Source of the DNA: Pseudomonadota bacterium
Lineage (GTDB): Bacteria > Pseudomonadota > Gammaproteobacteria > Steroidobacterales > Steroidobacteraceae
DNA length: 38,560 nt
Assembly (NCBI GenBank): GCA_023428645.1
Contig: JAEYXD010000001.1
Location: forward strand, 1 to 38,560
Direction: 5' to 3'
Numbering within the stretch: position 1 is the stretch's first letter; each line of letters starts with the position of its first letter. The translations under genes were made by a program, and so were the position numbers. This document shows, one piece after another, positions 8,591-16,444 of this stretch. The notes beneath the pieces are model-generated. The model searched no databases, was not told the DNA's origin, and worked only from the letters and a program-made list of their open reading frames with translations.

Positions 8591-8657
8591 AGCGCTGTCT
8601 CGCCGGTGCCGGGCTGCGATTCGCCGATTTACCTTTAAGGGACATTCGTTCGAGGCT

Positions 8658-8663
8658 TAGAAT
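8658..8663 (+). promoter_or_regulatory. Candidate -10 element (TAGAAT) for the ABC exporter operon
   Basis: TAGAAT lies 42 bp upstream of the adaptor ATG in the 109-bp gap after ubiC. A weak -35 (TTTAAG at 8634-8639, spacer 18) is possible. The gap holds no gene. Confidence 0.35.
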
Positions 8664-8699
8664 TTCGGCCCGCTCAATACACCGCAGGCACCGACGCAA

Positions 8700-9938
8700 A
8701 TGTCCTTGGATCAGAACGCGCTCGAGAGCTTGAAGATTCAGCGCACTCCCGAGCAGGCCGTCGACGGCTCGAGCGACCTGTACAAATGGCTTATCGGCGT
8801 CGTGCTCCTGCTTGCGCTCATCGCGGGCGCCTACGCGCTATTGCGTGACAATGCCATCGAGGTCGAGACGGCCACCGCGACTGCCTCGGGCGGGGGTGCT
8901 CGGGGGGGCGGTGCCGCGGTACTGAATGCCTCCGGATACGTCGTCGCACGCCGCCAGGCGACGGTGTCCGCGAAGACGACCGGCCGCATCGCCGAAGTGC
9001 TGATCGAGGAAGGCATGGCGGTCAAGGAAGGCCAGGTGCTAGCACGTCTCGACGACACGACGCTGCGCCCACAACTGACACTCGCGGAGCGCCAGCTCGA
9101 CGCGGCACGCAAGGATCTCGCGGAAGTCGAGGTCCGCATCTCGGAGGCGGCGCGCAATGCCGCCCGCATGGAAAAGCTGCGGGCCGACAAGCTCGTCAGC
9201 GAACAGCAGCTCGACCAATCGCAATCGGAGCTCGCCGCATTACGGGCGCGGCTCGAATCATTGCGGAGCGGCATCAGTGTTGCCGAAGGCGCCGTACGCG
9301 TGCGCACCCAGGAGCTCGATGACTTGATCGTGCGCTCGCCGTTCGACGGCGTCGTGGTGTCGAAGGATGCGCAGCCCGGCGAAATGGTGTCGCCGATCTC
9401 GGCCGGCGGCGGCTACACGCGCACGGGCATCGCGACGATCGTCGACATGGAATCGCGCGAGATCGAAGTCGACGTCAACGAATCCTTCATCAACCGCGTG
9501 ACCGCCGGCCAGAAGACCCAGGCGGTGCTCGACGCATATCCCGATTGGACGATTCCGAGCCACGTCATCAACATCGTTCCCACCGCCGACCGGCAAAAGG
9601 CGACCGTGCGAGTGCGCATCGCATTCGACGAGCTGGAGCCGCGGATCCTCCCCGACATGGGCGTGAAGGTCAGCTTCCTCGATAGCGCGCAGCGCGACAC
9701 CGGCACGGCGGCACGGCCGGCCGTGCGCGTACCCGCTTCGAGCATTTTCAAGGACGGCGAGACGTCGTACGTCTGGCGCGTGAGCGAGGAGCGCGTGGAG
9801 CGCATTGCCGTCAGCGTCGGCGCCGTCCGCGACGGCCAGATCGATGTGCTGTCCGGCATCAATGCCGGCGAGATCGTGGTCGCCGAGCCCGTCGACGGGC
9901 TCGCCGACGGCGCACCCGTCAAGATGAAGGAGAGCTGA
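8700..9938 (+). CDS. Periplasmic adaptor of a MacAB-type ABC exporter (HlyD/MacA family)
   Basis: This 412-residue membrane-fusion protein has a cytoplasmic N-terminus of about 29 residues and one membrane helix (30-48, WLIGVVLLLALIAGAYALL), so it is anchored rather than lipidated. After an unusual glycine-rich linker (about 64-72) come the first lipoyl half (GRIAEVLIEEGMAVKEGQVL) and a coiled-coil hairpin (about 120-200). The second lipoyl half (IVRSPFDGVVVSKDAQPGEM), a beta-barrel domain and a C-terminal membrane-proximal domain complete it. It would bridge the ABC permeases encoded downstream to an outer-membrane channel of TolC type, which is not encoded here. The ATPase gene starts 2 bp after its stop. 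Confidence 0.9.
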   Translation: MSLDQNALESLKIQRTPEQAVDGSSDLYKWLIGVVLLLALIAGAYALLRDNAIEVETATATASGGGARGGGAAVLNASGYVVARRQATVSAKTTGRIAEVLIEEGMAVKEGQVLARLDDTTLRPQLTLAERQLDAARKDLAEVEVRISEAARNAARMEKLRADKLVSEQQLDQSQSELAALRARLESLRSGISVAEGAVRVRTQELDDLIVRSPFDGVVVSKDAQPGEMVSPISAGGGYTRTGIATIVDMESREIEVDVNESFINRVTAGQKTQAVLDAYPDWTIPSHVINIVPTADRQKATVRVRIAFDELEPRILPDMGVKVSFLDSAQRDTGTAARPAVRVPASSIFKDGETSYVWRVSEERVERIAVSVGAVRDGQIDVLSGINAGEIVVAEPVDGLADGAPVKMKES

Positions 9939-9940
9939 GA

Positions 9941-10630
9941 ATGACTGAGCCCAGCATCGTCCGTTTGCGTGGCGTCGCGAAGGATTATCGGCGCGGCACC
10001 GAAACAGTTCATGTGCTCCACGCGCTCGATCTCGACATTCCCAAGGGGGATTTCCTGGCCCTCATGGGGCCGTCGGGATCCGGCAAATCGACCTTGCTCA
10101 ATCTGATCGGCGGGCTCGATCGCCCGACCGCCGGCACGATCGAAATCGCCGGCCAGCGTACCGATTCGATGAGCGAATCCCAACTCGGCCGCTGGCGCGC
10201 GAACCATGTCGGGTTCGTCTTCCAGATGTACAACCTGCTGCCGGTGCTGACGGCCGAGCGTAACGTCGAACTGCCGCTGCTGTTGACGAAGCTGTCGGCG
10301 GCCGAGCGCCGCAAGCGCTGCGCGGCCGCGCTGCGGCTCGTCGGCCTGAGCGAGCGCGCGAATCACAAGCCGCGCGAGCTGTCCGGCGGGCAAGAGCAGC
10401 GGGTCGGCATCGCGCGCGCGATCGTCTCCGATCCGGACTTGTTGCTGTGCGACGAGCCGACGGGCGATCTCGACCGCAAGTCGGGCGACGAGATCCTGGA
10501 TTTGTTGCAGGCACTGAATCAGCAGCAGGGCAAGACGATCATCATGGTGACGCACGATCCGCACGCGGCGGCGCGCGCGAAACACACTCTGCATCTCACC
10601 AAGGGACAGCTCGGGCAGGAAGCCGCATGA
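9941..10630 (+). CDS. ABC transporter ATPase, MacB/LolD type
   Basis: This 229-residue nucleotide-binding subunit has Walker A GPSGSGKS (43-50), Q-loop FVFQMYNLLPVLTAERNVEL (93 onward), and signature LSGGQEQR (147-154). Walker B is LLLCDE with catalytic Glu172, followed by the D-loop and the H-loop in IIMVTHDPHAA. The signature has Glu where most relatives have Gln or Met (LSGGQ-Q/M-QR). The stretch DLLLCDEPTGDLD and the overall size place it with the MacB/LolD/FtsE exporters. These drive mechanotransmission through FtsX-type permeases rather than moving substrate through the membrane core. Its stop overlaps the start of the first permease by 4 bp (ATGA). Confidence 0.95.
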   Translation: MTEPSIVRLRGVAKDYRRGTETVHVLHALDLDIPKGDFLALMGPSGSGKSTLLNLIGGLDRPTAGTIEIAGQRTDSMSESQLGRWRANHVGFVFQMYNLLPVLTAERNVELPLLLTKLSAAERRKRCAAALRLVGLSERANHKPRELSGGQEQRVGIARAIVSDPDLLLCDEPTGDLDRKSGDEILDLLQALNQQQGKTIIMVTHDPHAAARAKHTLHLTKGQLGQEAA

Positions 10631-11781
10631 CCCGGTATCTCCCGCTGCTGTGGGCCAACCTCGGGCGCAAACGCGTCCGAACCACGCTCACACTGGCGTC
10701 GATCGCAATCGCCTTCCTGTTGTTCGGCTTGCTGCAGACGATGCGCGCCGCGCTCACTGGCGGCGCCGAGCTCGCTGGCGTGGACCGGCTCATGACGATT
10801 CACAAGGTGTCGCTGATCCAGCCGCTTCCCGCCAGCTATCTGAATCGCGTACGCAGCGTCGAAGGTGTGAAGATCGCGACATCGCAGGACTGGTTCGGCG
10901 GCATCTATCAGGACGATCGCAATCAAATCGCCGCGTTCGCGGTCGATCCCGAGCTGTTCTTCGACGTCTATCCCGAATACTCGCTGCCCGGCGCGCAGAA
11001 ATCCGCGTGGATCGCGGACCGCGGCGGCATCATCGTCGGCAAGGGCATCGCCGAGCGGTTCGGCTGGCAGGTCGGCCAGAAGATCTCCCTGCGCTCGAAC
11101 ATCTTCACCAACAAGAACGGCTCGACCACGTGGGATTTCAACGTCTCGGGCATCTACGAGGCGGCGAACGGCGATCTGCAGAGCGTGTACTTCCACTACG
11201 AGTACTTCAACGAGTCGCGCCAGTTCGGCCAGAACACGATCGGCTACGTCGTCATGCGCATCGACGATCCCGACCGCGCGCCCGAAATCGCCGCGAAGGT
11301 GGACGAACTGTTCGCGAACTCTTCGACCGAGACGAAGACCTCCACGGAGAAGGCGTTCATCCAGGGCTTCGCGAATCAGCTCGGCAACATCGGCGCGCTG
11401 GTCACGGCGGTCGCGAGCGCCGTGTTCTTTACGATGCTGCTCGTCAGCGCCAACACGATGGGACAGTCGATCCGCGAGCGCATCAACGAAATCGGCGTGA
11501 TGAAGACACTCGGCTTCTCGAGCGCCACCGTCATGGCGCTCGTGCTGGGCGAGGCGCTGCTCATCACGACGCTCGGCGGCCTCATCGGCCTCGCGCTCGC
11601 CGCGCTCGCGGCCGGCGCCATGGCCTCGGCGTTGCAACAGTTCTTCCCGACGTTGGGCATGCCGCGCGAAACCTGGATCGTCGGCGGCGTGCTGATCGTC
11701 GTGCTCGGCGCGCTCGCGGCAGCGTTGCCGTGTACGCAAGCCTTCCGCCTCAAGATCGTCGACGCGCTACGGAAGTCGTGA
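10627..11781 (+). CDS. ABC exporter permease 1 (FtsX/MacB domain)
   Basis: This 384-residue FtsX-type permease has an N-terminal helix (about 20-40, TLTLASIAIAFLLFGLLQTM), a large periplasmic domain (about 45-260) and three C-terminal helices. Those helices include ALVTAVASAVFFTMLLVSAN and VGGVLIVVLGALAAALP. Between them lies the conserved cytoplasmic motif SIRERINEIGVMKTLGFSS that contacts the ATPase. The frame is open further upstream, but ATG 10627 is chosen because it overlaps the ATPase stop as ATGA and gives the normal N-terminus (MTRYLPLLWANLGRKRVRT). It probably pairs with the next gene as a heterodimer. Confidence 0.92.
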   Translation: MTRYLPLLWANLGRKRVRTTLTLASIAIAFLLFGLLQTMRAALTGGAELAGVDRLMTIHKVSLIQPLPASYLNRVRSVEGVKIATSQDWFGGIYQDDRNQIAAFAVDPELFFDVYPEYSLPGAQKSAWIADRGGIIVGKGIAERFGWQVGQKISLRSNIFTNKNGSTTWDFNVSGIYEAANGDLQSVYFHYEYFNESRQFGQNTIGYVVMRIDDPDRAPEIAAKVDELFANSSTETKTSTEKAFIQGFANQLGNIGALVTAVASAVFFTMLLVSANTMGQSIRERINEIGVMKTLGFSSATVMALVLGEALLITTLGGLIGLALAALAAGAMASALQQFFPTLGMPRETWIVGGVLIVVLGALAAALPCTQAFRLKIVDALRKS

Positions 11782-12974
11782 TGGCAAACAACGCTCTGAA
11801 TCAGATCGGCACGGTCACGGCGATGAATCTGCGCAACATGTCGGCGCGGCTCGCATCCTCGATCGTCGCGCTCGTCGGCATCGCTGGCGTCGTGACGGTG
11901 CTCGTCGGTGTGCTGTCGATCCGCGAGGGGTTTCGCGCGGTACTCGACGAAAGCGGGCAAACCGACGTCGCGATCGTGCTGCGCAACGGCGCCACCGACG
12001 AGATGGGCAGCGGCCTGACGCTCGAGCAGACGCGCGTGATCGCCGACAGCACGCTGGTGAAGCGCGATGCCGACGGCGCCCTCGCCTCGCCCGAGCTCTA
12101 CGTCGTCGTCGACGTGCCGATGATGAGCACGGGCACCGCGGCGAACGTGCCGCTGCGCGGCGTCGGCCCGCAGGCGGCGAAGCTGCGTCAGCACTTCAAG
12201 ATCGTCGAGGGCCGCATGTTCGAGCCCGGCACGTTCGAGGTCATCGTCGGTCGCGGCGCGAGCCATCAGTTCCGCGGCCTGAAGGTCGGCAATACGCTGC
12301 GCTGGGGCACGACCGAATGGCACGTGACCGGAATCTTCGAAGACCGGGGCAGCGTCTCGGAATCCGAGATCTGGACGAACGACAGCGTCCTCCAGAACGC
12401 GTACAACCGCGGCACGACCTACCAGTCGATGCGCGCCAAGCTGACGAGCGCAGCCGCGGCACGGGCGTTCAAGGATGCGCTCACGAGCGATCCGCGCCTC
12501 AACGTGCGCGTGTTCACGGAGCGCGCGTACTACCAGGAGCAGTCGCGCTCGCTCGTGACGCTCGTCAGCACGATCGGCACGGCCATCGCCGTGCTGATGG
12601 GCCTGGGCGCCGTGTTCGCGGCGCTCAATACGATGTATTCGGCCGTATCGGCACGCACACGTGAGATCGCGACGCTGCGCGCGATGGGCTTCGGGGCGGC
12701 GCCGGTCGTGTCGTCCGTGCTCGCGGAAGGCGTATTGCTCGGTCTCGCGGGCGGCGCGGTCGGCGCGCTCATCGCCTTCTTCGCCTTCAACGGCGTGCGC
12801 GCGTCGACGATGAACTTCTCGAGCTTCAGCCAGATCAGCTTCGCGTTCACCGTGACGCCGGCGCTGCTCGCCCAAGCGCTGATGTACGCGATCCTCCTGG
12901 GCCTGGTCGGCGGCCTGCTGCCGAGCCTGCGTGCCGCAAGAATGCCGATTGCCACCGGGCTTCGGGAACTGTGA
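11781..12974 (+). CDS. ABC exporter permease 2 (FtsX/MacB domain)
   Basis: The second permease has 397 residues and the same fold. It has an N-terminal helix (SSIVALVGIAGVVTVLVGVL), a periplasmic MacB-like domain (about 50-265), then three helices with the coupling motif SARTREIATLRAMGFGAAPV. ATG 11781 overlaps the previous stop by one base (TGATG). The upstream in-frame extension is a shadow of permease 1. Two distinct permeases plus one ATPase and one adaptor match the DevABC/MacAB-like arrangement of ABC efflux systems. Substrate candidates are small lipophilic compounds, peptides or lipids; nothing in the sequence decides. Confidence 0.92.
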   Translation: MANNALNQIGTVTAMNLRNMSARLASSIVALVGIAGVVTVLVGVLSIREGFRAVLDESGQTDVAIVLRNGATDEMGSGLTLEQTRVIADSTLVKRDADGALASPELYVVVDVPMMSTGTAANVPLRGVGPQAAKLRQHFKIVEGRMFEPGTFEVIVGRGASHQFRGLKVGNTLRWGTTEWHVTGIFEDRGSVSESEIWTNDSVLQNAYNRGTTYQSMRAKLTSAAAARAFKDALTSDPRLNVRVFTERAYYQEQSRSLVTLVSTIGTAIAVLMGLGAVFAALNTMYSAVSARTREIATLRAMGFGAAPVVSSVLAEGVLLGLAGGAVGALIAFFAFNGVRASTMNFSSFSQISFAFTVTPALLAQALMYAILLGLVGGLLPSLRAARMPIATGLREL

Positions 12975-13009
12975 AAAGGGCAGCTCGACGCAGGCACTAG
13001 CGATCCGTC

Positions 13010-13912
13010 ATGCCCGAGCTTCCCGACATCACGATCTACCTCGAAGCGCTCGAGGCGCGGATCGTGGGTGCCCGGCTCGTGCGCGCGCTCGTCAAGAATC
13101 CGTTCCTGCTGCGTACCGCGGATCCGCCGCTGTCGAGCTGCGAAGGTCGACGAGTCGTCGCGCTGCGGCGCCTCGGTAAGCGCATCGCAATCGGTCTCGA
13201 AGGCGATCTCTGGCTCGTGCTGCACTTGATGATCGCGGGACGCCTGCATTGGTACGACACGGGAGCGAGCCGCATCCGCGCGCCGCTCCTGCAGCTGGAA
13301 TTCGATCGCGGCATCCTCACGCTGACCGAAGCGGGTACGAAGCGTCGCGCCTCGCTACACGTCATCGCCGGCACCGAGCGGCTCGCCGACCATGATCGCG
13401 GCGGTCTCGAAGTGCTGCCCGCGAGCTGCGACGAATTTCGCGCACGCTTGCTCGAACGCAATCACACGCTGAAACGCGCGCTCACCGATCCGACGATTCT
13501 GAGCGGCATCGGCAATGCCTATTCGGACGAGATCCTGCATCGCGCACGGTTGTCGCCCATGGCGCAGACGCGCCATCTCGACGAGGACGAGTGGCAGGCG
13601 TTATACGCGGCGACCCGGGACGTCCTCACGCTGTGGATCGAGCGCTTGCGCAGTGAAGCCGCCGGCGAATTTCCCGAAGGCGTCACGGCCTTCCGCCAGG
13701 ACATGGCCGTGCATGGCCGCTACGGTGAGCCATGCCCGGTGTGCGGCACGAGAATTCAACGGATTCGCTACGCGGACAACGAGACGAACTATTGCCCTCG
13801 CTGTCAGACGGGAGGCAAGCTGCTGGCCGATCGCTCGCTCTCGCGGCTGCTGAAGGACGACTGGCCGAAGACGATCGAAGCGCTGGAGAATGAGCGCCCG
13901 CCGCGGCGATGA
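13010..13912 (+). CDS. Fpg/Nei-family DNA glycosylase/AP lyase with altered zinc-finger loop
   Basis: This base-excision repair enzyme for oxidised bases has 300 residues. The catalytic Pro2-Glu3 are exposed after Met removal (MPELPDITIY) and the beta-strand Lys57 is exactly in place (RRLGKR). The helix-two-turn-helix is GIGNAYSDEILHRARLSP (167-184). A C-terminal zinc finger has Cys242, Cys245, Cys262 and Cys265. In E. coli Fpg the finger carries Arg258 in R-A-T-F-Y-C; here the aligned stretch reads N-E-T-N-Y-C, so the DNA-binding arginine is Asn257. The PELPD start in place of the common PELPE and this change suggest a subfamily distinct from true MutM, so I give no symbol. It sits 35 bp after the exporter operon. 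Confidence 0.87.
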   Translation: MPELPDITIYLEALEARIVGARLVRALVKNPFLLRTADPPLSSCEGRRVVALRRLGKRIAIGLEGDLWLVLHLMIAGRLHWYDTGASRIRAPLLQLEFDRGILTLTEAGTKRRASLHVIAGTERLADHDRGGLEVLPASCDEFRARLLERNHTLKRALTDPTILSGIGNAYSDEILHRARLSPMAQTRHLDEDEWQALYAATRDVLTLWIERLRSEAAGEFPEGVTAFRQDMAVHGRYGEPCPVCGTRIQRIRYADNETNYCPRCQTGGKLLADRSLSRLLKDDWPKTIEALENERPPRR

Positions 13913-13924
13913 CGGTCGAACGCC

Positions 13925-14749
13925 ATGGTTCCCACGATCTTCTGTCGCTACCGCCCTCCGCCACCACTCGATCGCTACATCGATCATCTGTGGTACTGGG
14001 AAGGCATCGCGCCGACGCATGGCAGGGACCGCATCCTTCCCGATGGCAGCTGCAGCATCGTCATCAACCTGGCCGAAGACGAGATTCGCAATTACAGCGG
14101 CGCGCGGGACGAATGCGTCGAGAGCTATTCGGGCGCCGTGCTCATGGGCGCCCATTCGCGTTACTCGGTGATCGACAACCGTGAGCAAACCGCGGTCATC
14201 GGCGTCACGTTTCATCCCGGCGGGACGTGGCCGTTCTTCGCGCCCGCCGCCGACGAGCTGCACAACGATCACGCGAATCTCGGCGATCTATGGGGCTCCG
14301 CAGGCCGCACGCTGCGTGAGCGCGTGCTCGCCGAGGCGACGCCGATGGCCCGACTCGCGGTCGTCGAGCGCGAATTGCTCGCGCAGGCAATCAGGCCGTT
14401 GCAGCGGCGTCCCGAAGTGGAGTTCGCCGTGCGGCGCCTGTCGCAGCCGGCGGATGCGCCGTCGATCGAGCGTCTGAGCGAGCGCTGTGGATTGAGCGCG
14501 CGCCGCTTCACGCGTCTGTTCGCGATCGAAGTCGGCCTGACGCCGAAGCTCTACGCGCGCATCAAGCGCTTCGAGCGCGTGTTCGCGACGTTCGGCCAGG
14601 CAACGCCGGACTGGAGCGAGCTCGCGGTCGCCTGCGGGTATTTCGATCAGTCGCACCTCATTCGTGACTGCCGCCTGATCTCGGGATTCACACCGGGCGA
14701 ATTGCACTCACGCTGGAACGGCAACGGACACCACGTACCGCTCGACTAG
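13925..14749 (+). CDS. AraC-family regulator with DUF6597-like sensor domain
   Basis: The protein has 274 residues. The N-terminal about 150 residues carry the DUF6597-type cupin-like pattern (ILPDGSCSIVINL, VIGVTFHPGGTWPFF). The C-terminus has two AraC helix-turn-helix units (about 190-265: LSERCGLSARRFTRLF, then ELAVACGYFDQSHLIRDCR). It begins 12 bp after the glycosylase gene and is followed by a VOC protein. AraC-DUF6597 regulators beside VOC/glyoxalase genes are a common pairing, so control of that neighbour is likely but inferred. The effector is unknown. Confidence 0.88.
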   Translation: MVPTIFCRYRPPPPLDRYIDHLWYWEGIAPTHGRDRILPDGSCSIVINLAEDEIRNYSGARDECVESYSGAVLMGAHSRYSVIDNREQTAVIGVTFHPGGTWPFFAPAADELHNDHANLGDLWGSAGRTLRERVLAEATPMARLAVVERELLAQAIRPLQRRPEVEFAVRRLSQPADAPSIERLSERCGLSARRFTRLFAIEVGLTPKLYARIKRFERVFATFGQATPDWSELAVACGYFDQSHLIRDCRLISGFTPGELHSRWNGNGHHVPLD

Positions 14750-14850
14750 CCGTCCCGCGCCTGGCTGCCGCGATTCGCGGGATGTCGGCTTTTTCCAATT
14801 CTCGCGCGACCGGCGTACGTATCGTGGGCGGGAGTTCCAGAGGAGTCCCC

Positions 14851-15321
14851 ATGAATACGCTCGCGAAAGCCCCCCGCGCCACGATCATTCCTTGTCTTAC
14901 GTACCGCGATCCGCGGCAGGCGATCGATTGGCTCTGCAGTACGTTCGGGTTCCAGCAGCATTCGCTGCATGCCGACGAGCACGGCAACGTCGTGCACGCG
15001 GAGCTCGCGTTCGGTCATGGCATGGTGATGCTCGGCTCCGCCGATCGCGACACGCCCTATGGACGCTTGCTGACGCTGCCGGGCGAGATCTGGGGACGTC
15101 AGACACAAACGGTCTACGTGGTCACGGACGATGTGGATGAGATCCATCGCCGCGCGCATGCGACGGGCGTGGAGATCGTGATGCCACTGGAAGACCACAG
15201 TTATGGGGGCCGCGGCTTCTCCTGCCGCGATCTCGAAGGACACGTGTGGTCGTTCGGCAGCTACGACCCGGCGCAGGCGTCGCAATCCCACTACGTCGGT
15301 GCTCTTTCGCCCACGCAATGA
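14851..15321 (+). CDS. VOC superfamily (glyoxalase/PhnB-like) protein
   Basis: This 156-residue single-domain protein of the vicinal-oxygen-chelate fold has paired beta-alpha-beta-beta-beta units. The first runs through ATIIPCLTYRDPRQAIDWL and VVHAELAFGHGMVMLG. The second runs through QTVYVVTDDVDEIHRRA and ends GRGFSCRDLEGHVWSFGSY. I take ATG 14851 because AGAGGAG stands just before it; the frame is open 23 codons further upstream but without a ribosome-binding site. A metal-dependent lyase/isomerase role or a binding or resistance role are all possible. It is the last gene before the structured intergenic region. Confidence 0.85.
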   Translation: MNTLAKAPRATIIPCLTYRDPRQAIDWLCSTFGFQQHSLHADEHGNVVHAELAFGHGMVMLGSADRDTPYGRLLTLPGEIWGRQTQTVYVVTDDVDEIHRRAHATGVEIVMPLEDHSYGGRGFSCRDLEGHVWSFGSYDPAQASQSHYVGALSPTQ

Positions 15322-15352
15322 ACCTGATTGGCGCGCAAGCGGGCGCCGGTGC

Positions 15353-15389
15353 ACGGCATGGGTGCATGAAATGGCGCAGCCCATGCCGT
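15353..15389. repeat. Perfect 10-bp hairpin downstream of the VOC gene
   Basis: ACGGCATGGG (15353-15362) and CCCATGCCGT (15380-15389) are exactly complementary. TGC/GCA inside extends the stem by three pairs past one bulged base. It lies 31 bp after the VOC stop and no T-tract follows. It may protect the 3' end of that message or mark a REP-like site. Confidence 0.6.
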
Positions 15390-15492
15390 AACGCCTGGAA
15401 ATTCGCGGCGTCTCGCGGTGGCACACGACATGCATTGATGAAATCGAGCGTCGCTGGCGGCGTTCAGATCGAGTCTCTTCGGTAACTCACGA

Positions 15493-15564
15493 AGTCCTCT
15501 GATCGGCTGGAAGCGCTACGACTTCAGGCCGATGGCGCGCAGGGTGCCTCAGAGGACTCTTTTT
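15493..15564 (+). ncRNA. Candidate structured RNA: three-way junction ending in a T-tract
   Basis: Three helices nest without gaps. The outer stem has 10 perfect pairs (AGTCCTCTGA 15493-15502 with TCAGAGGACT 15549-15558). Helix A has 10 pairs and one G-A mismatch (15503-15513 with 15522-15532) around an 8-nt loop, CGCTACGA. Helix B has 5 pairs with one G-U (15534-15538 with 15544-15548) and a 5-nt loop. A single base (15533) joins A to B, and five T residues (15560-15564) follow the outer stem. The shape suits either the 3' end of a small RNA, a structured terminator of the VOC transcript, or an aptamer. It matches no class I recognise. A small competing hairpin (15477-15481 with 15490-15494) overlaps the outer stem. 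Confidence 0.5.
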
Positions 15565-15680
15565 GTGACCGAGAGATCGAGCGCCACTCGAGGCCGCCCA
15601 CGCGCGACTCGTTTTGGCGGACGACAGATTTCACGTGCTACGACGATGGTCGATTTCCCCCTGAGCCATCTCGGATGCAG
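15565..15680. other. Non-coding stretch between the structured RNA and the orphan terminator
   Basis: No gene is supported. TTGGCG (about 15616-15621) with CTACGA 18 bp downstream could be a weak plus-strand promoter. It would feed a transcript of under 100 nt ending at the 15681-15720 terminator; this is speculative. Confidence 0.25.
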
Positions 15681-15720
15681 GCGTGCGTAACACCACGAAT
15701 GTTACGCACGCTTTTTTTTT
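15681..15720 (+). terminator. Strong Rho-independent terminator, plus strand
   Basis: GCGTGCGTAAC (15681-15691) pairs perfectly with GTTACGCACGC (15701-15711) over a 9-nt loop and runs straight into nine T residues (15712-15720). There is no A-tract on the left, so it works only for plus-strand transcripts. The gene to its right is on the minus strand and does not need it. The nearest plus-strand gene ends 360 bp upstream, so it may end a long 3' UTR or an unannotated small RNA. Confidence 0.88.
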
Positions 15721-15754
15721 GCCTGCGCGCCTGGCTGACCGTCGACCACAGCGG

Positions 15755-16072
15755 TCAGAACTCCGCGAACTTCGCCTCGAGAATCTCCGCCTCGGCAGCG
15801 CAACCGATCTCGCGCAGCGAGTTCGGCGCGGGATAGAAATCTTCCGTGAGATCCTTGCCGCCGGCGGCACGCCAGCGGACCTTCGTGACGACCGTCTTGA
15901 ACGTATGCGAGTTCGACAGCCACAAGCGATTGTTCTGGTTGTCGCACGTGCCTTCGAATCTCAACGTCACGAAGGTACTGGGTGCGGCTTCCTCAGCCGC
16001 GCGGCTCGCTGCGCCGATGCATAGAATCGCCATTACCAGCACAGTCGAGACGATCGCTGTCGATCTACTCAC
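15755..16072 (-). CDS. Small secreted protein, function unknown
   Basis: About 105 residues with a clear Sec signal peptide (STAIVSTVLVMAILCIGAASRA, probable cut after Ala) and a mature chain of about 80 residues. The mature part holds two cysteines (in FEGTCDNQNN and REIGCAAE) that could form a disulphide. Start choice: AGGAGG ends at 16082, touching ATG 16081. ATG 16078 is three bases away and GTG 16072 nine bases away, so GTG has the best spacing; the ATGs remain possible. It diverges from sodB across 372 bp. I do not recognise the family. Confidence 0.65.
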   Translation of the reverse strand: MSRSTAIVSTVLVMAILCIGAASRAAEEAAPSTFVTLRFEGTCDNQNNRLWLSNSHTFKTVVTKVRWRAAGGKDLTEDFYPAPNSLREIGCAAEAEILEAKFAEF

Positions 16073-16444
16073 GACCATCATCCTCCTGGTACGTCCGGTG
16101 CCTTATGAGCGGCGCGTGACGCCCCATGATCCCCACCTGATGGACCATCGCCGCGGCCCTCGAATGTAGACCGATCAACGACGGAACTGGCCGGAATATA
16201 GCCCTCTTGTCCACGCGCCGCGACCACCTGAGACAAAAAAAGCGAATCACCCCGCGTGCATGGATGAGTGCATGGATGAGTGCATACGAGCACGGCGGGC
16301 GCGCTGGCGATCGGACGAGCGCGGCGCGTGCGTTGAGTCACACTTCCCGCTCGCAGGCTTGCGGAACGACATTGCACTCGTCGGAACCGGCTCCGCCGGC
16401 ACGGCGTTCGATTCACTGTCGTCCCATGACTGGAGCGCACCGAG
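16073..16444. other. Intergenic region between the small secreted protein and sodB
   Basis: It holds a short tandem repeat at 16256-16285 and an A7 run near 16235. No gene with a ribosome-binding site or recognisable protein is present; open frames here translate into Cys-Thr-His-Pro or Met-Asp-Glu-Cys repeats made by the tandem repeat. Promoters for both flanking genes should lie here but none is clear. Confidence 0.5.
16256..16285. repeat. 12-bp tandem repeat, 2.5 copies
   Basis: The unit GTGCATGGATGA occurs at 16256-16267 and 16268-16279, then a partial GTGCAT at 16280-16285. It is an exact tandem duplication in the non-coding region upstream of sodB and could vary in copy number between strains. 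Confidence 0.8.

Noticed and set aside
8890..8915. G-rich run in the ABC adaptor gene as a frameshift site
   Set aside because: The frame continues through the glycine linker into a complete adaptor; no sign of a second product.
11376..12875. 499-codon minus-strand frame opposite the ABC permeases
   Set aside because: Shadow frame without motifs.
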